64,000 bases of DNA from Amycolatopsis sp. A133 (GTDB lineage: Bacteria; Actinomycetota; Actinomycetes; Mycobacteriales; Pseudonocardiaceae): positions 124,001 through 188,000 of the forward strand of contig NZ_JAVHJU010000051.1 in NCBI RefSeq assembly GCF_031082405.1, read 5' to 3'. Position numbers and translations under genes: made by a program. How positions within the stretch are numbered: the stretch's first letter is position 1; each line of letters opens with the position of its first letter. The notes under the pieces are model-generated. The model ran no database searches, was not told the origin of the DNA, and was given only the letters and a program-made list of their open reading frames with translations. This document shows positions 16,467 to 24,239 of the stretch, in pieces.

Positions 16467-17615
16467 TCACGCGATCGCCCCCGATGTCGCGAACAGGTGC
16501 CGATCGACCGTCCACCGGCCGGCGCGCCACACCGGCACGACCCGGGCGCGGCCGTGTTCGGCGCGGAGCACGCCGACTTCGGCGAGCCGCCGCCGTCCGC
16601 CTGGTTCACGCCGCATGTGCAACACCACGCGGATCGCGGCGACGAGCTGGCTGTGCACGGCATCGCGGCCAAGACCGCCGAGAGCGGCCAGTGCCTCGAT
16701 GCGGGCGGGCACTTCGGCCGGGGAGTTGGCGTGGACGGTGCAGGCGCCGCCGTCGTGGCCGGTGTTCAGCGCGGTGAGCAGTGCGCCGACCTCCGCGCCG
16801 CGGACCTCGCCGACCACCAGGCGGTCGGGACGCATGCGCAGCGCTTGGCGCACCAGCTCGGGCAGGCCGACCGCGCCCGCACCCTCCACATTGGCCGGAC
16901 GGGCGACGAGGCCGACGAACTGCGGGTGCGCGGGCTGCAGTTCGCCGGCGTCCTCGACGCAGACGATCCGTTCGCCGGGGTCGACCGCGCCGAGCAGCGC
17001 GGCCAGGAGCGTGGTCTTGCCCGCGCCCGTGCCACCGGTGACGAGGAAGGCCATCCGCCGCGAGACGACGGTCCGGAGCAGCTTCGCGCCGGCTTCGTCG
17101 AACGCGCCGAGTTCGCCGAGGGTGGCGAGGTCGTGCGTCGCCGGGCGCAGGACGCGGAGGGACAGGCAGGTGCCGGCGGCCGCGATCGGCGGGAGGACGG
17201 CGTGCACGCGGATCCGGCCGTGGGGGCCGGATCCGGGGAGCCAGCCGTCGACGTAGGGCTGCGCGTCGTCGAGGCGCCGTCCCGCCGCGAGGGCGAGGCG
17301 CTGGGCCAAGCGGCGGACGGATTCTTCGCCGGTGAAGGTGATGCCGGTGCGGACGAGGCCGTCGGGGCCGTCGGTCCAGACCTCTTCCGGGCCGGTGACG
17401 AGCACGTCGGTGGTCGCCGGATCGTCGAGGAGCGGGGCCAGCGGGCCGGCGCCGACGAACTCGTCGCGGGCTTGGCGGGCGGCGTCGAGGGCAGCGTCGT
17501 GGCCGAGGACGCCGCCCGCTTCGGCGCGGACCGCGGTGGCGACGGCGACCGGGTCGGCCTGGCGGCGGTCGCCGGCGAGGCGGTTGCGGACGCGGTCGAC
17601 GAAGTCGGTGGTCAT
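16467..17615 (-). CDS. Tad secretion ATPase (TadA/CpaF, VirB11-like)
   Basis: 382 residues. It powers assembly or secretion by the Tad system from the cytoplasmic face. Walker A is GGTGAGKTTLL (about 212-222), the Asp box is VCVEDAGELQP, Walker B is RLVVGEVRGAEV, and the His box is GHDGGACTVHANSP. The N-terminal domain carries the TDVLVTGPEEVW and RIRVHAVLPP motifs of this family. ATG 17615 is chosen because the upstream in-frame codons are made of a 23-bp direct repeat and are unlike coding sequence. Second gene of the operon, after the TadZ-like gene. Counterpart of Rv3659c. Confidence 0.93.
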   Translation of the reverse strand: MTTDFVDRVRNRLAGDRRQADPVAVATAVRAEAGGVLGHDAALDAARQARDEFVGAGPLAPLLDDPATTDVLVTGPEEVWTDGPDGLVRTGITFTGEESVRRLAQRLALAAGRRLDDAQPYVDGWLPGSGPHGRIRVHAVLPPIAAAGTCLSLRVLRPATHDLATLGELGAFDEAGAKLLRTVVSRRMAFLVTGGTGAGKTTLLAALLGAVDPGERIVCVEDAGELQPAHPQFVGLVARPANVEGAGAVGLPELVRQALRMRPDRLVVGEVRGAEVGALLTALNTGHDGGACTVHANSPAEVPARIEALAALGGLGRDAVHSQLVAAIRVVLHMRREPGGRRRLAEVGVLRAEHGRARVVPVWRAGRWTVDRHLFATSGAIA

Positions 17616-17663
17616 GGGTTCACCCGCCTTGCTTGATGCGTGGGCCGTGGGTTGCTGCGGAGG

Positions 17664-17752
17664 GCGGTTACGCGGGTGCCCGGTGATGGGCACGAGCGTG
17701 GCTTCGGATGCGGTCGGGCGCCCTCGGAAGCGGTTACGCGGGTGCCCGGTGA
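17664..17752. repeat. Two copies of a 23-bp direct repeat upstream of the Tad ATPase gene
   Basis: Identical 23-bp units at 17664-17686 and 17730-17752, each beginning GCGGTTACGCGGG and ending CCCGGTGA, start-to-start distance 66. They lie in the 298-base gap between the TadZ-like and TadA genes. If read through in frame they would encode TGHPRNR twice, which is why the upstream ATPase starts were rejected. Confidence 0.8.
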
Positions 17753-17913
17753 CCAACACGCGTGCTGCTCTCGCTGTGGTGGCCGGGATGGCAGCACCCT
17801 CGAGAAGCTCTCCGCGCTTGCCGGGCCACGCGTCAACAAAAGGACCACCGTGGGCAGCAGGAGCTCCGCCACTCTGGTCGGGGCGCCCGTGGGGCGGACT
17901 TCCGCGGGGCCGT

Positions 17914-18981
17914 TCATCGGGCGGCCGCCCGGGCTTCGGCGCGGGCCGCCTTCAAGACCTCTTCTGCTGCCTTGGCCAAGGGGCCGGTCGCTCTGGCCGG
18001 GAACTCGCCGCGCTCCACCGATCGCCACAGGCCGCGCTCCGGGAGCATTGCCGTCAGGATGCGGGGGCCGAGGAGTGCGGCCATCTCGACCACTGGGCTC
18101 TTCGACCGTCCACATGTGACCAGGCCGATGCGGGCCGTCCGGTTCGACAAGAGCCTGAGTACCTTCTTCGCCGCCACGCACGCTCGGATCTCCAGTGGCA
18201 CCACCAGCACCACCAGATCGGCCCTCGTGACCGCTTCCTCGGCCGCTTCGCCGAGCGTGCGCGGGAGGTCGCACACCACCGTGCGGCCCGCTCGGCGACC
18301 GGCCGAAAGGATCGCCGACAGCGATTCGACCGTCGGGCCCTCACCCTCGCGCCCGCACGCCAGCACCGGGAGGCTGCCGCCGCCGTGCCTTCGCTGCGGG
18401 AGCTTCGCGGCCAGCGACGACACCGACACGCGGCCGCTCAGCTGCACGTCCGGCCAGCGTGCTCCGGGCGTCTTTTCCAAGCCGACCAACACATCCTGGC
18501 CGCCGCCCAGCGGATCGCAGTCCAGCAGGAGTGCGCCGCCCGGGTCGCGGTCGGCCACCAGCGCGAGCATCGCGGCGAACACGGATGCGCCACCGCCACC
18601 CCGGCCGCCGACCACGCCGAGCACCAGGCCGGGTTGCTCCGCCGGTGTTTCGACGACGTCGGCGAACGCGCCGGCGAGCGCGGTCTCCTCGTCGGGCAAC
18701 GAGATCACGCGCTCGGCGCCGACGCGGAACGCGTGCTCCCACGTCTCCGGTCCCGGGCTGCCCTTGCAGACCAGGAGGACCCCGCGGCGTCTGGGCCATG
18801 CCGGCGGCAGCCGGGCGGCTTCTTCGTCGAGGACCACCAGTGGTGCGCGGGCCCAGTGCCCGCTCGCCGCCGTCAGGTCCGGTGCCCGGTCGAGTTCGCA
18901 GCCCGCCACCGCGGCCACGCGCAGAATCTCGTCGAGCACGGTTTCGTCCACGGCGACCACCAGCGGTCGTTCCCCCGTCAT
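17914..18981 (-). CDS. TadZ/CpaE-like (septum-site-determining, Rv3660c) MinD-fold protein
   Basis: 355 residues. An N-terminal receiver-like part (VVAVDETVLDEILRVAAVAGC ... LVVLDEEAARL) is followed by a MinD/ParA fold (LVLGVVGGRGGGGASVFAA about residues 120-138; ALLLDCDPLGGGQD; VVCDLPRTLGEAAEEAV; LVVLVVPLEIRACV). The deviant Walker A reads GGRGGGGAS and lacks the usual Lys, so ATP hydrolysis is doubtful; TadZ/Ssd proteins localise Tad systems or affect septation. ATG 18981 has GGGAGGAA at good distance. It is the first gene of the Tad operon, and its 3' region carries a 298-base gap before the ATPase gene. Confidence 0.85.
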   Translation of the reverse strand: MTGERPLVVAVDETVLDEILRVAAVAGCELDRAPDLTAASGHWARAPLVVLDEEAARLPPAWPRRRGVLLVCKGSPGPETWEHAFRVGAERVISLPDEETALAGAFADVVETPAEQPGLVLGVVGGRGGGGASVFAAMLALVADRDPGGALLLDCDPLGGGQDVLVGLEKTPGARWPDVQLSGRVSVSSLAAKLPQRRHGGGSLPVLACGREGEGPTVESLSAILSAGRRAGRTVVCDLPRTLGEAAEEAVTRADLVVLVVPLEIRACVAAKKVLRLLSNRTARIGLVTCGRSKSPVVEMAALLGPRILTAMLPERGLWRSVERGEFPARATGPLAKAAEEVLKAARAEARAAAR

Positions 18982-19075
18982 GCGTTCCTCCCCCGTCGTC
19001 GGTGCGGGCCTTGGGTGGCCCGGCTTCCACCGTCGCGGGCGGGGACGGGGCGGCACAACGGGGTGGGCGGCCGGC

Positions 19076-19103
19076 TGTGGACAACCGGGGTGTTGTGGAC
19101 AAC
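19076..19103. promoter_or_regulatory. Pair of DnaA-box-like sites
   Basis: The 10-mer TGTGGACAAC occurs twice, at 19076-19085 and 19094-19103. Its core TGTGGACAA is the complement of TTGTCCACA, the high-GC DnaA box. The two sites point the same way, 18 bases apart start to start, upstream of the TadZ-like gene. A DnaA-responsive promoter is possible; chance is not excluded. Confidence 0.4.
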
Positions 19104-19344
19104 TTCCGCTCGGGGCCGGCTCGCGGGCCGGTTCTGCCGGTGGGGCGTGGCAGGATCGCGGCCGCCGTGGCGCATCTGCGGGAGAAATGGGCACGGATAT
19201 CCGCACGCCAAGATTCCGCTCGCGTCGCGAAGTGCGATTCCCGGCACACCGGAAATCGACGAAGGTAAACGGAAGGCAAGAAGGCGGGAGAGAACCGGGA
19301 TCCGTTCAGGGCAAAGGGAACCCGGAAGGCAAACGGAAGGTAAG

Positions 19345-19430
19345 AGGGCGGCCCCCGCCAGGGGGGAGGGACGGGGGCCGCCGTGGGTTCAGCCCCGGGG
19401 GGTCGGACTGAACCGGCCCGGTTGGACACC
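19345..19430 (-). ncRNA. 6C sRNA
   Basis: On the minus strand two stem-loops follow each other: GGTTCAG/CTGAACC (19386-19414) and GGCGGCCCCCG/CGGGGGCCGCC (19347-19382). Each has a loop containing a run of six cytosines, the defining mark of the actinobacterial 6C RNA. The second hairpin is also the terminator. A -10-like TACAGT lies upstream near 19440. The location between the Rv3660c and Rv3661 counterparts and the orientation match 6C in M. tuberculosis. The RNA is thought to base-pair with mRNAs through its C-rich loops. The ends are approximate. Confidence 0.8.
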
Positions 19431-19604
19431 GGGCTCCATCACTGTAACTCCGCCCGGCGCCGGTTCGCGCACCGGGCGAGGCACACAGTTCGGTAACGGC
19501 ACAGCGCGCCCGAAGTGCCTGCCTGTCATGGATTTTCCGCCCGCCGCGACCCGCTTGTGGTGGATCAACGGGACGCGCCTCGATCAAGCTCCTATCCTGG
19601 GCAG

Positions 19605-20435
19605 GTGGCCGAACCGAGCAGCGCGCCGTCGCGCATCCGGAAGCCGGGCCCGGAGCACGCGGTGGCCGCGTTCTTCGACCTGGACAAGACGATCATCGCT
19701 TCGTCGAGCGCGCTGGCGTTCAGCAAGCCCCTCCTGAAAGAAGGACTGATCAACCGTCGCGCCGCGTTGCGCAGTGCTTACGCGCAGCTGGTGTTCTCGC
19801 TCTCCGGGGCCGACGAGAACAAAACCGAGCGGCTGCGCGCCGAGGTTTCCGCGCTGTGCGCCGGCTGGGACGTCGCCCAGGTTTCGGCGATCGTGCGCGA
19901 GACGCTGCACGACGTCGTCGACCCGCTCGTGTACGCGGAGGCGGCGGAGCTGATCGCGCGCCACCGCGAGGACGGGCACGACGTGATCGTGCTGTCGGCG
20001 ACCGGCGAAGAGGTCGTCGCGCCGGTCGCCGAGATGCTCGGCGCCACCCGGAGCGTCGCCACGCGGATGCAGATCGTCGACGGCCGCTACTCCGGCGAAG
20101 TCGACTTCTACTGCTACGGCGCCAACAAAGCCGTCGCCGCGAAGCAGCTCGCCGCGACCCACGGCTACGACCTCGCCGAGTGCTTCGCCTACACCGACTC
20201 GAGCACCGACATCCCGCTGCTCGAGGTCGTCGGGCACCCGCACGCGGTCAACCCGGACAAGCTCCTGCGGCGCGAGGCGCTCGAGCGCGGCTGGCCGATC
20301 CTGGCCTTCGACCGGCCGATGTCGCTGCGCACCCGGATCCCGACGCGCTCGGCCGGAATGGTGGCGCTCGGTGTCGGCGCGATGGCCGCCGGTGCGACTT
20401 GGTACGGCCTCAGCCGTCGCCGCCGGTCCCGGTGA
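19605..20435 (+). CDS. HAD-superfamily phosphatase (SerB-like, Rv3661 type)
   Basis: 276 residues. HAD motif I is AFFDLDKTIIASSS (about 24-37, nucleophile Asp in DLDKT), motif II is VIVLSATGEE and motif III/IV is YTDSSTDIPLLEVVG. The C-terminus ends with a membrane-like stretch (MVALGVGAMAAGATWYGLS) and an Arg-rich tail. Proteins of this subfamily dephosphorylate small molecules or lipids; the substrate is not known. GTG 19605 is a leaderless start: TATCCT (19593-19598) is six bases upstream. It stands between two sRNA genes, 6C on the left and the Ms1-like RNA on the right, as in mycobacteria. Confidence 0.9.
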   Translation: MAEPSSAPSRIRKPGPEHAVAAFFDLDKTIIASSSALAFSKPLLKEGLINRRAALRSAYAQLVFSLSGADENKTERLRAEVSALCAGWDVAQVSAIVRETLHDVVDPLVYAEAAELIARHREDGHDVIVLSATGEEVVAPVAEMLGATRSVATRMQIVDGRYSGEVDFYCYGANKAVAAKQLAATHGYDLAECFAYTDSSTDIPLLEVVGHPHAVNPDKLLRREALERGWPILAFDRPMSLRTRIPTRSAGMVALGVGAMAAGATWYGLSRRRRSR

Positions 20436-20469
20436 CCACCCACACGGCCGTACGGCCGGTACTTTGCTT

Positions 20470-20830
20470 GGCCCAGCCTCGAATTGTCCGTCGCGGAGGG
20501 TGCCGATGTCACCCGATCCAGCCTCTGTACCGGTGCACCCGTCCGCGCACTTGAAGTGACCGGGCTCACGGCGTAGAAAGTAGGTGCGGACGTTCGGTCG
20601 GCCAGGGAACAGGTAGAAGAGAAGCCTGTTCCACCCCGGCAAACCTCCGTGCGCGGACTCCGGGTACCCACGCGCAGCGCGCCGCGGGAGGCTCGTCGTC
20701 TAGGGACTGCGTAGTGGGACGCCACACGCCGAGTCCATGTAGGTACGACCAGAGTTGCACGCTTGGTCGCCCGAGAAGTTCGCGCTTGCAGGCGGCGCCC
20801 GTGGCTTAGGCCACGGGCGCCGCCTCGTCT
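20470..20830 (+). ncRNA. Ms1 / MTS2823-like small RNA
   Basis: This non-coding stretch directly follows the Rv3661-like HAD gene, where mycobacteria encode Ms1 (MTS2823), an abundant stationary-phase RNA that binds RNA polymerase core. It contains several hairpins, for example GAACAGG...CCTGTTC (about 20606-20631) and CCTCC...GGAGG around a GC-rich stem (about 20645-20694). It ends in a very strong terminator. No ORF with an SD fits. The identification rests on position, size and structure; sequence conservation could not be tested. The 5' end is a guess. Confidence 0.6.
20791..20824 (+). terminator. Terminator of the Ms1-like RNA
   Basis: A perfect 15-bp stem (20791-20805 with 20810-20824) closes on the loop TTAG and is followed by TCGTCT. 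Nothing coding is close upstream, so it most likely ends the non-coding transcript. Confidence 0.85.
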
Positions 20831-20878
20831 ATGTGGGGGACGGTCCGCGCCGGCGGACATGCACGAGGTGGAGGATTT

Positions 20879-20985
20879 GGGGCATCTCGCGTGACTGGCG
20901 GGGCATCATGCGTGACTGGCGGGGCATCACACGTGATCGAACTCGGAACTCGCGTGAGCGGGGGCGGAACTCGCGTGAGCGGGGC
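20879..20985. repeat. Degenerate 21-bp tandem repeat array
   Basis: Five units of 20-24 bp: two of the form GGGGCATCnnGCGTGACTGGC (20879-20920), a hybrid (20921-20944) with ACACGTGAT, and two of GGAACTCGCGTGAGCGG type (20945-20985). All keep a central (A/C)(C/G)CGTGA core. They lie between the Ms1-like RNA and the nagZ gene. They could bind a regulator repeatedly or belong to an interspersed repeat family. Confidence 0.75.
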
Positions 20986-21178
20986 GGGACTTGTCTACCC
21001 GTTTGGACCTGTCTGCAGCTTGCGGACGGGGACTTTCCTACCGATCCGGGTACGACTGGGCCGTTCGTGCGGTCGGTCGATGGACAGCGCCGGATTCGGT
21101 GAGTAGCTTCCCGATACTGGCGCCTCCGAGTGGACTTCTCACGTCCCACCGGCGCCCGCGACTTCTGGGAGGCTGGTC

Positions 21179-22969
21179 TTGACGACCCGAAATCGGAGGT
21201 TCCATGCGCTCGCCCTGCCCGTCGCGGGGGTGCTCGCCCTCACCGGTGTGGGTGTCGCGACCGCGGCGAGTGCGCCGCGGGTGAGCGCCGGCGCACAGGC
21301 CGAGGCCGCGGCGACGGCGGCCCTGCGCGGGCTGACGCTCGAGCAGAAGGTCGGGCAGCTCTTCGTCACCTGGGTGAACGGCAAGACGGCCGACGAGGTC
21401 AACCCCAAGAACCAGACCGACTTCGGCGTCGACACCCCGGCGCAGGTGATCGCGAAGTACCACCTCGGCGGCGTCATCTACTTCAACAACGCCACCCGCG
21501 ACAACTTCGACGACCCCGTGCAGGTCGCGAAGCTGTCCAACGGCCTCCAGCAGGCCGCCGTCACGAGCGGGGCGCACATCCCGCTGCAGATCGCCGCCGA
21601 TCAGGAGGGTGGCACCGTCACCCGGATGGGCGCGCCGGCGACCGAGTTCCCGAACGCCATGGCCATCTCCGCCGGGCGGGACACCGGCCGCGCGACGCAG
21701 GCCGCGACCATCCTCGGCCGCGAACTGCGGGCCGTCGGCATCAACCAGGACTTCGCGCCCGACGCGGACGTCAACTCCAACCCCGTCAACCCGGTCATCG
21801 GCGTCCGGTCGTTCTCCGGACAGCCCGGCCTGGCCAGCGACTTCGTCACGGCCGAGGTCAAGGGCTTCGAGAGGTCCGTGGCGGCGACCGCCAAGCACTT
21901 CCCCGGGCACGGCGCCGCGCCGACCGACAGCCACACCGGGCTGCCGCGGATCGACAACACCGAGGCGCAGTGGCGGGCCACCGACGTGCCGCCGTTCAAG
22001 GCCGCGATCGCGGCCGGCGTCGACTCGATCATGAGCGCGCACATCCAGTTCCCCAGCCTCGACCCGTCGCTCGAACCCGCGACGCTGTCGAAGCCGATCA
22101 TCACCGACCGGCTGCGCAACGAACTCGGCTACAACGGCGTTGTGATCACCGACTCCCTCGAGATGGAGGGCGTGCGCAAGCTGCACACCGACGCCGAGAT
22201 CCCGGTGCTCGCCCTCAAGGCCGGTGTCGACCAGCTGCTCATGCCGGTGCACCTCGACCTGGCGATCAACTCCGTGCTCAGCGCGGTCAAGTCCGGCGAC
22301 CTCCCGATGCGGCGGATCGACCAGAGCGTGCTGCGCGTGCTGAAGCTGAAGTTCCTGCGCGGCATCCTGTTCTCGCCGTTCGTCGACCCCGGCAAGGTCA
22401 TGAAGACCGTCGGCACCCCGTCGAGCCTCGCGACCGCGCAGGACATCGCCGACCGGGGCATCACGGCCATCGCGAACGACGCCGGTCTCCTGCCGCTGAA
22501 GCAGAAGCCCGCGACGGCGCTCGTCACCGGCTGGGGCGTCGCCACGACGACGGACCTCGCGCAGAAGCTGACCGCGCACGGCACGGCCGCGACGGCCTAC
22601 CAAACCGGCCAAACCCCGACGGACGCCCAGATCGCGCAGGCGGTCACGAACGCCGGGAGCGCCGACCTCGTTGTCGTGCTGACCAACAACATCGCCACCT
22701 ACCCCAGGCAAACCAAGCTGCTCGACGCCCTGCAGGCCACCGGGAAACCGGTCGTCGCGGTCGCCGCGCAGATCCCGTACGACGCCGGCTACCCGACGAC
22801 CGTGCGGACCTGGCTGGCCACCTACGGCTACATCACGCCGACGCTCGAGGCGCTGGCCAAGGTGATCCTCGGCGAGACGAAGCCGGTCGGGAAGCTGCCG
22901 GTCGACATCCCGGCGGGGGCCGACACGCAGACCGTGAAGTACCCGTTCGGCCACGGGTTGACCTGGTGA
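21179..22969 (+). CDS. nagZ: Secreted beta-N-acetylglucosaminidase, glycoside hydrolase family 3
   Basis: 596 residues. The signal peptide (RRFHALALPVAGVLALTGVG ... ASA) directs export. The GH3 barrel contains the NagZ-type His/Asp loop KHFPGHG...TDSHTGLP (about residues 239-255), where the His acts as general acid/base, and the nucleophile Asp in VVITDSLEMEGV (about 324). A second GH3 domain follows, as in Bacillus NagZ. It removes GlcNAc from muropeptides or cell-wall fragments outside the cell. TTG 21179 has GGGAGG eight bases upstream. The stop overlaps the GTG of namZ (GTGA), so the two hydrolases are coupled. Confidence 0.93.
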   Translation: MTTRNRRFHALALPVAGVLALTGVGVATAASAPRVSAGAQAEAAATAALRGLTLEQKVGQLFVTWVNGKTADEVNPKNQTDFGVDTPAQVIAKYHLGGVIYFNNATRDNFDDPVQVAKLSNGLQQAAVTSGAHIPLQIAADQEGGTVTRMGAPATEFPNAMAISAGRDTGRATQAATILGRELRAVGINQDFAPDADVNSNPVNPVIGVRSFSGQPGLASDFVTAEVKGFERSVAATAKHFPGHGAAPTDSHTGLPRIDNTEAQWRATDVPPFKAAIAAGVDSIMSAHIQFPSLDPSLEPATLSKPIITDRLRNELGYNGVVITDSLEMEGVRKLHTDAEIPVLALKAGVDQLLMPVHLDLAINSVLSAVKSGDLPMRRIDQSVLRVLKLKFLRGILFSPFVDPGKVMKTVGTPSSLATAQDIADRGITAIANDAGLLPLKQKPATALVTGWGVATTTDLAQKLTAHGTAATAYQTGQTPTDAQIAQAVTNAGSADLVVVLTNNIATYPRQTKLLDALQATGKPVVAVAAQIPYDAGYPTTVRTWLATYGYITPTLEALAKVILGETKPVGKLPVDIPAGADTQTVKYPFGHGLTW

Positions 22970-24228
22970 ACCTCAACCGGCGTCACTTCCTCGGCGCGAG
23001 CGCACTCGCCGTCCCGGCGATGGCGGGCGGCTCCGCCGTCGCCGGGGCCCAACCCGAAACCGCCCACCCGGGCCGCGTCCTCACCGGCGCCGAGCAGCTG
23101 GCCGCGCAGGGCTGGCGGGCCTTGAAGGGCCGCAAGCTCGGCGTGCTGTCGAACCCGACCGGCGTCCTGCTGAACGGGGACCACATCGTCGACTCGATGG
23201 TCGCGGCCGGGGTGAAACCGGTGGCGGCCTTCGGGCCCGAACACGGCTTCCGCGGCAGCGCACAGGCCGGCGGGTCCGAGGGCGACTACACGGACCCCCG
23301 CACCGGCGTACCGGTGTACGACGCGTACGGCGCCGACGCGACGAAGCTCGCTTCGCTGTTCACCAAGGCGGGCGTCGACACGGTCGTCTTCGACATCGCC
23401 GACGTCGGCGCACGCTTCTACACCTACATCTGGTCGCTCTACACCGCGATGGTGGCCGCCGCGAAGACGAACGCGGCCCTCGTCGTGCTCGACCGGCCGA
23501 ACCCGCTCGGCGGCCGGGCGGCCGGGCCGGTGCTCGACCCGAAGTTCGCCTCCGGGATCGGGCGGAAGCCGATCGCGCAGCAGCACGGCATGACCGTCGG
23601 CGAGCTCGCGCGCTTCTTCGCCGGGGAGTTCCTGCCCGGCGACGGCGTGCGGCTCGAGCACCTCGACGTCGTCCAGGTGCGGGGCTGGCAGCGCGACACG
23701 CTCTTCGCGCGGACCGGGCTGAACTGGGTGCTGCCGAGCCCGAACATGCCGACGCCGGACACGGCGCTCGTCTACCCGGGCACCGGGATGTTCGAGGGCA
23801 CGGTGTTCTCCGAGGGCCGGGGCACGACCAGGCCGTTCGAGATCATCGGCGCCCCCGGCCTCGACTGGCGCTGGCGCGAGCGGCTCGAGGACCTCGCCCT
23901 GCCCGGGGCCCGGTTCCGCGAGGCCTACTTCGTCCCCACCTTCGGCAAGTTCGTCAACCAGCCGTGCGGGGGCGTGCAGCTGAGCGTCGACGACCCGCGG
24001 GCCTTCGACGCGATCCGGACCGCGGTCGCCATGCTCGTCTCGGCGAAGGCCCTGCACCCGGACGTCTTCGCCTGGCGCCCCGACAACTACATCGACAAGC
24101 TCTCCGGGTCCGACCGGCTCCGGACCACGATCGACGCCGGCGCGGGCGTCGACGACGTCATCGGCGCCTGGCGGGCCGAGCTGGCCGAGTTCGACCGGAG
24201 ACGCCGCCACTACCTGCTTTATCGCTGA
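22966..24228 (+). CDS. namZ: Exo-beta-N-acetylmuramidase NamZ (DUF1343, GH171)
   Basis: 420 residues. The N-terminus NRRHFLGASALAVPAMAGG is a twin-arginine signal. The mature part is a full DUF1343 domain: LGVLSNPTG, FGPEHGFRGSAQAG, FDIADVGARFYTYI, VVLDRPNPLGG, and SPNMPTPDTALVYPGTGMFEGT. The Bacillus homologue NamZ releases MurNAc from the non-reducing ends of MurNAc-GlcNAc chains, after NagZ has removed GlcNAc. The four-base overlap with nagZ suggests they are made together. The product MurNAc would be taken up, phosphorylated and handed to MurQ. Confidence 0.93.
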   Translation: MNLNRRHFLGASALAVPAMAGGSAVAGAQPETAHPGRVLTGAEQLAAQGWRALKGRKLGVLSNPTGVLLNGDHIVDSMVAAGVKPVAAFGPEHGFRGSAQAGGSEGDYTDPRTGVPVYDAYGADATKLASLFTKAGVDTVVFDIADVGARFYTYIWSLYTAMVAAAKTNAALVVLDRPNPLGGRAAGPVLDPKFASGIGRKPIAQQHGMTVGELARFFAGEFLPGDGVRLEHLDVVQVRGWQRDTLFARTGLNWVLPSPNMPTPDTALVYPGTGMFEGTVFSEGRGTTRPFEIIGAPGLDWRWRERLEDLALPGARFREAYFVPTFGKFVNQPCGGVQLSVDDPRAFDAIRTAVAMLVSAKALHPDVFAWRPDNYIDKLSGSDRLRTTIDAGAGVDDVIGAWRAELAEFDRRRRHYLLYR

Positions 24229-24239
24229 GGGGGAGACTC

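Noticed and set aside
14057..18981. A complete type IV pilus operon with secretin and prepilin peptidase
   Set aside because: Only the ATPase, two platform proteins, small pilins and a TadZ-like protein are encoded; no secretin or peptidase was found.
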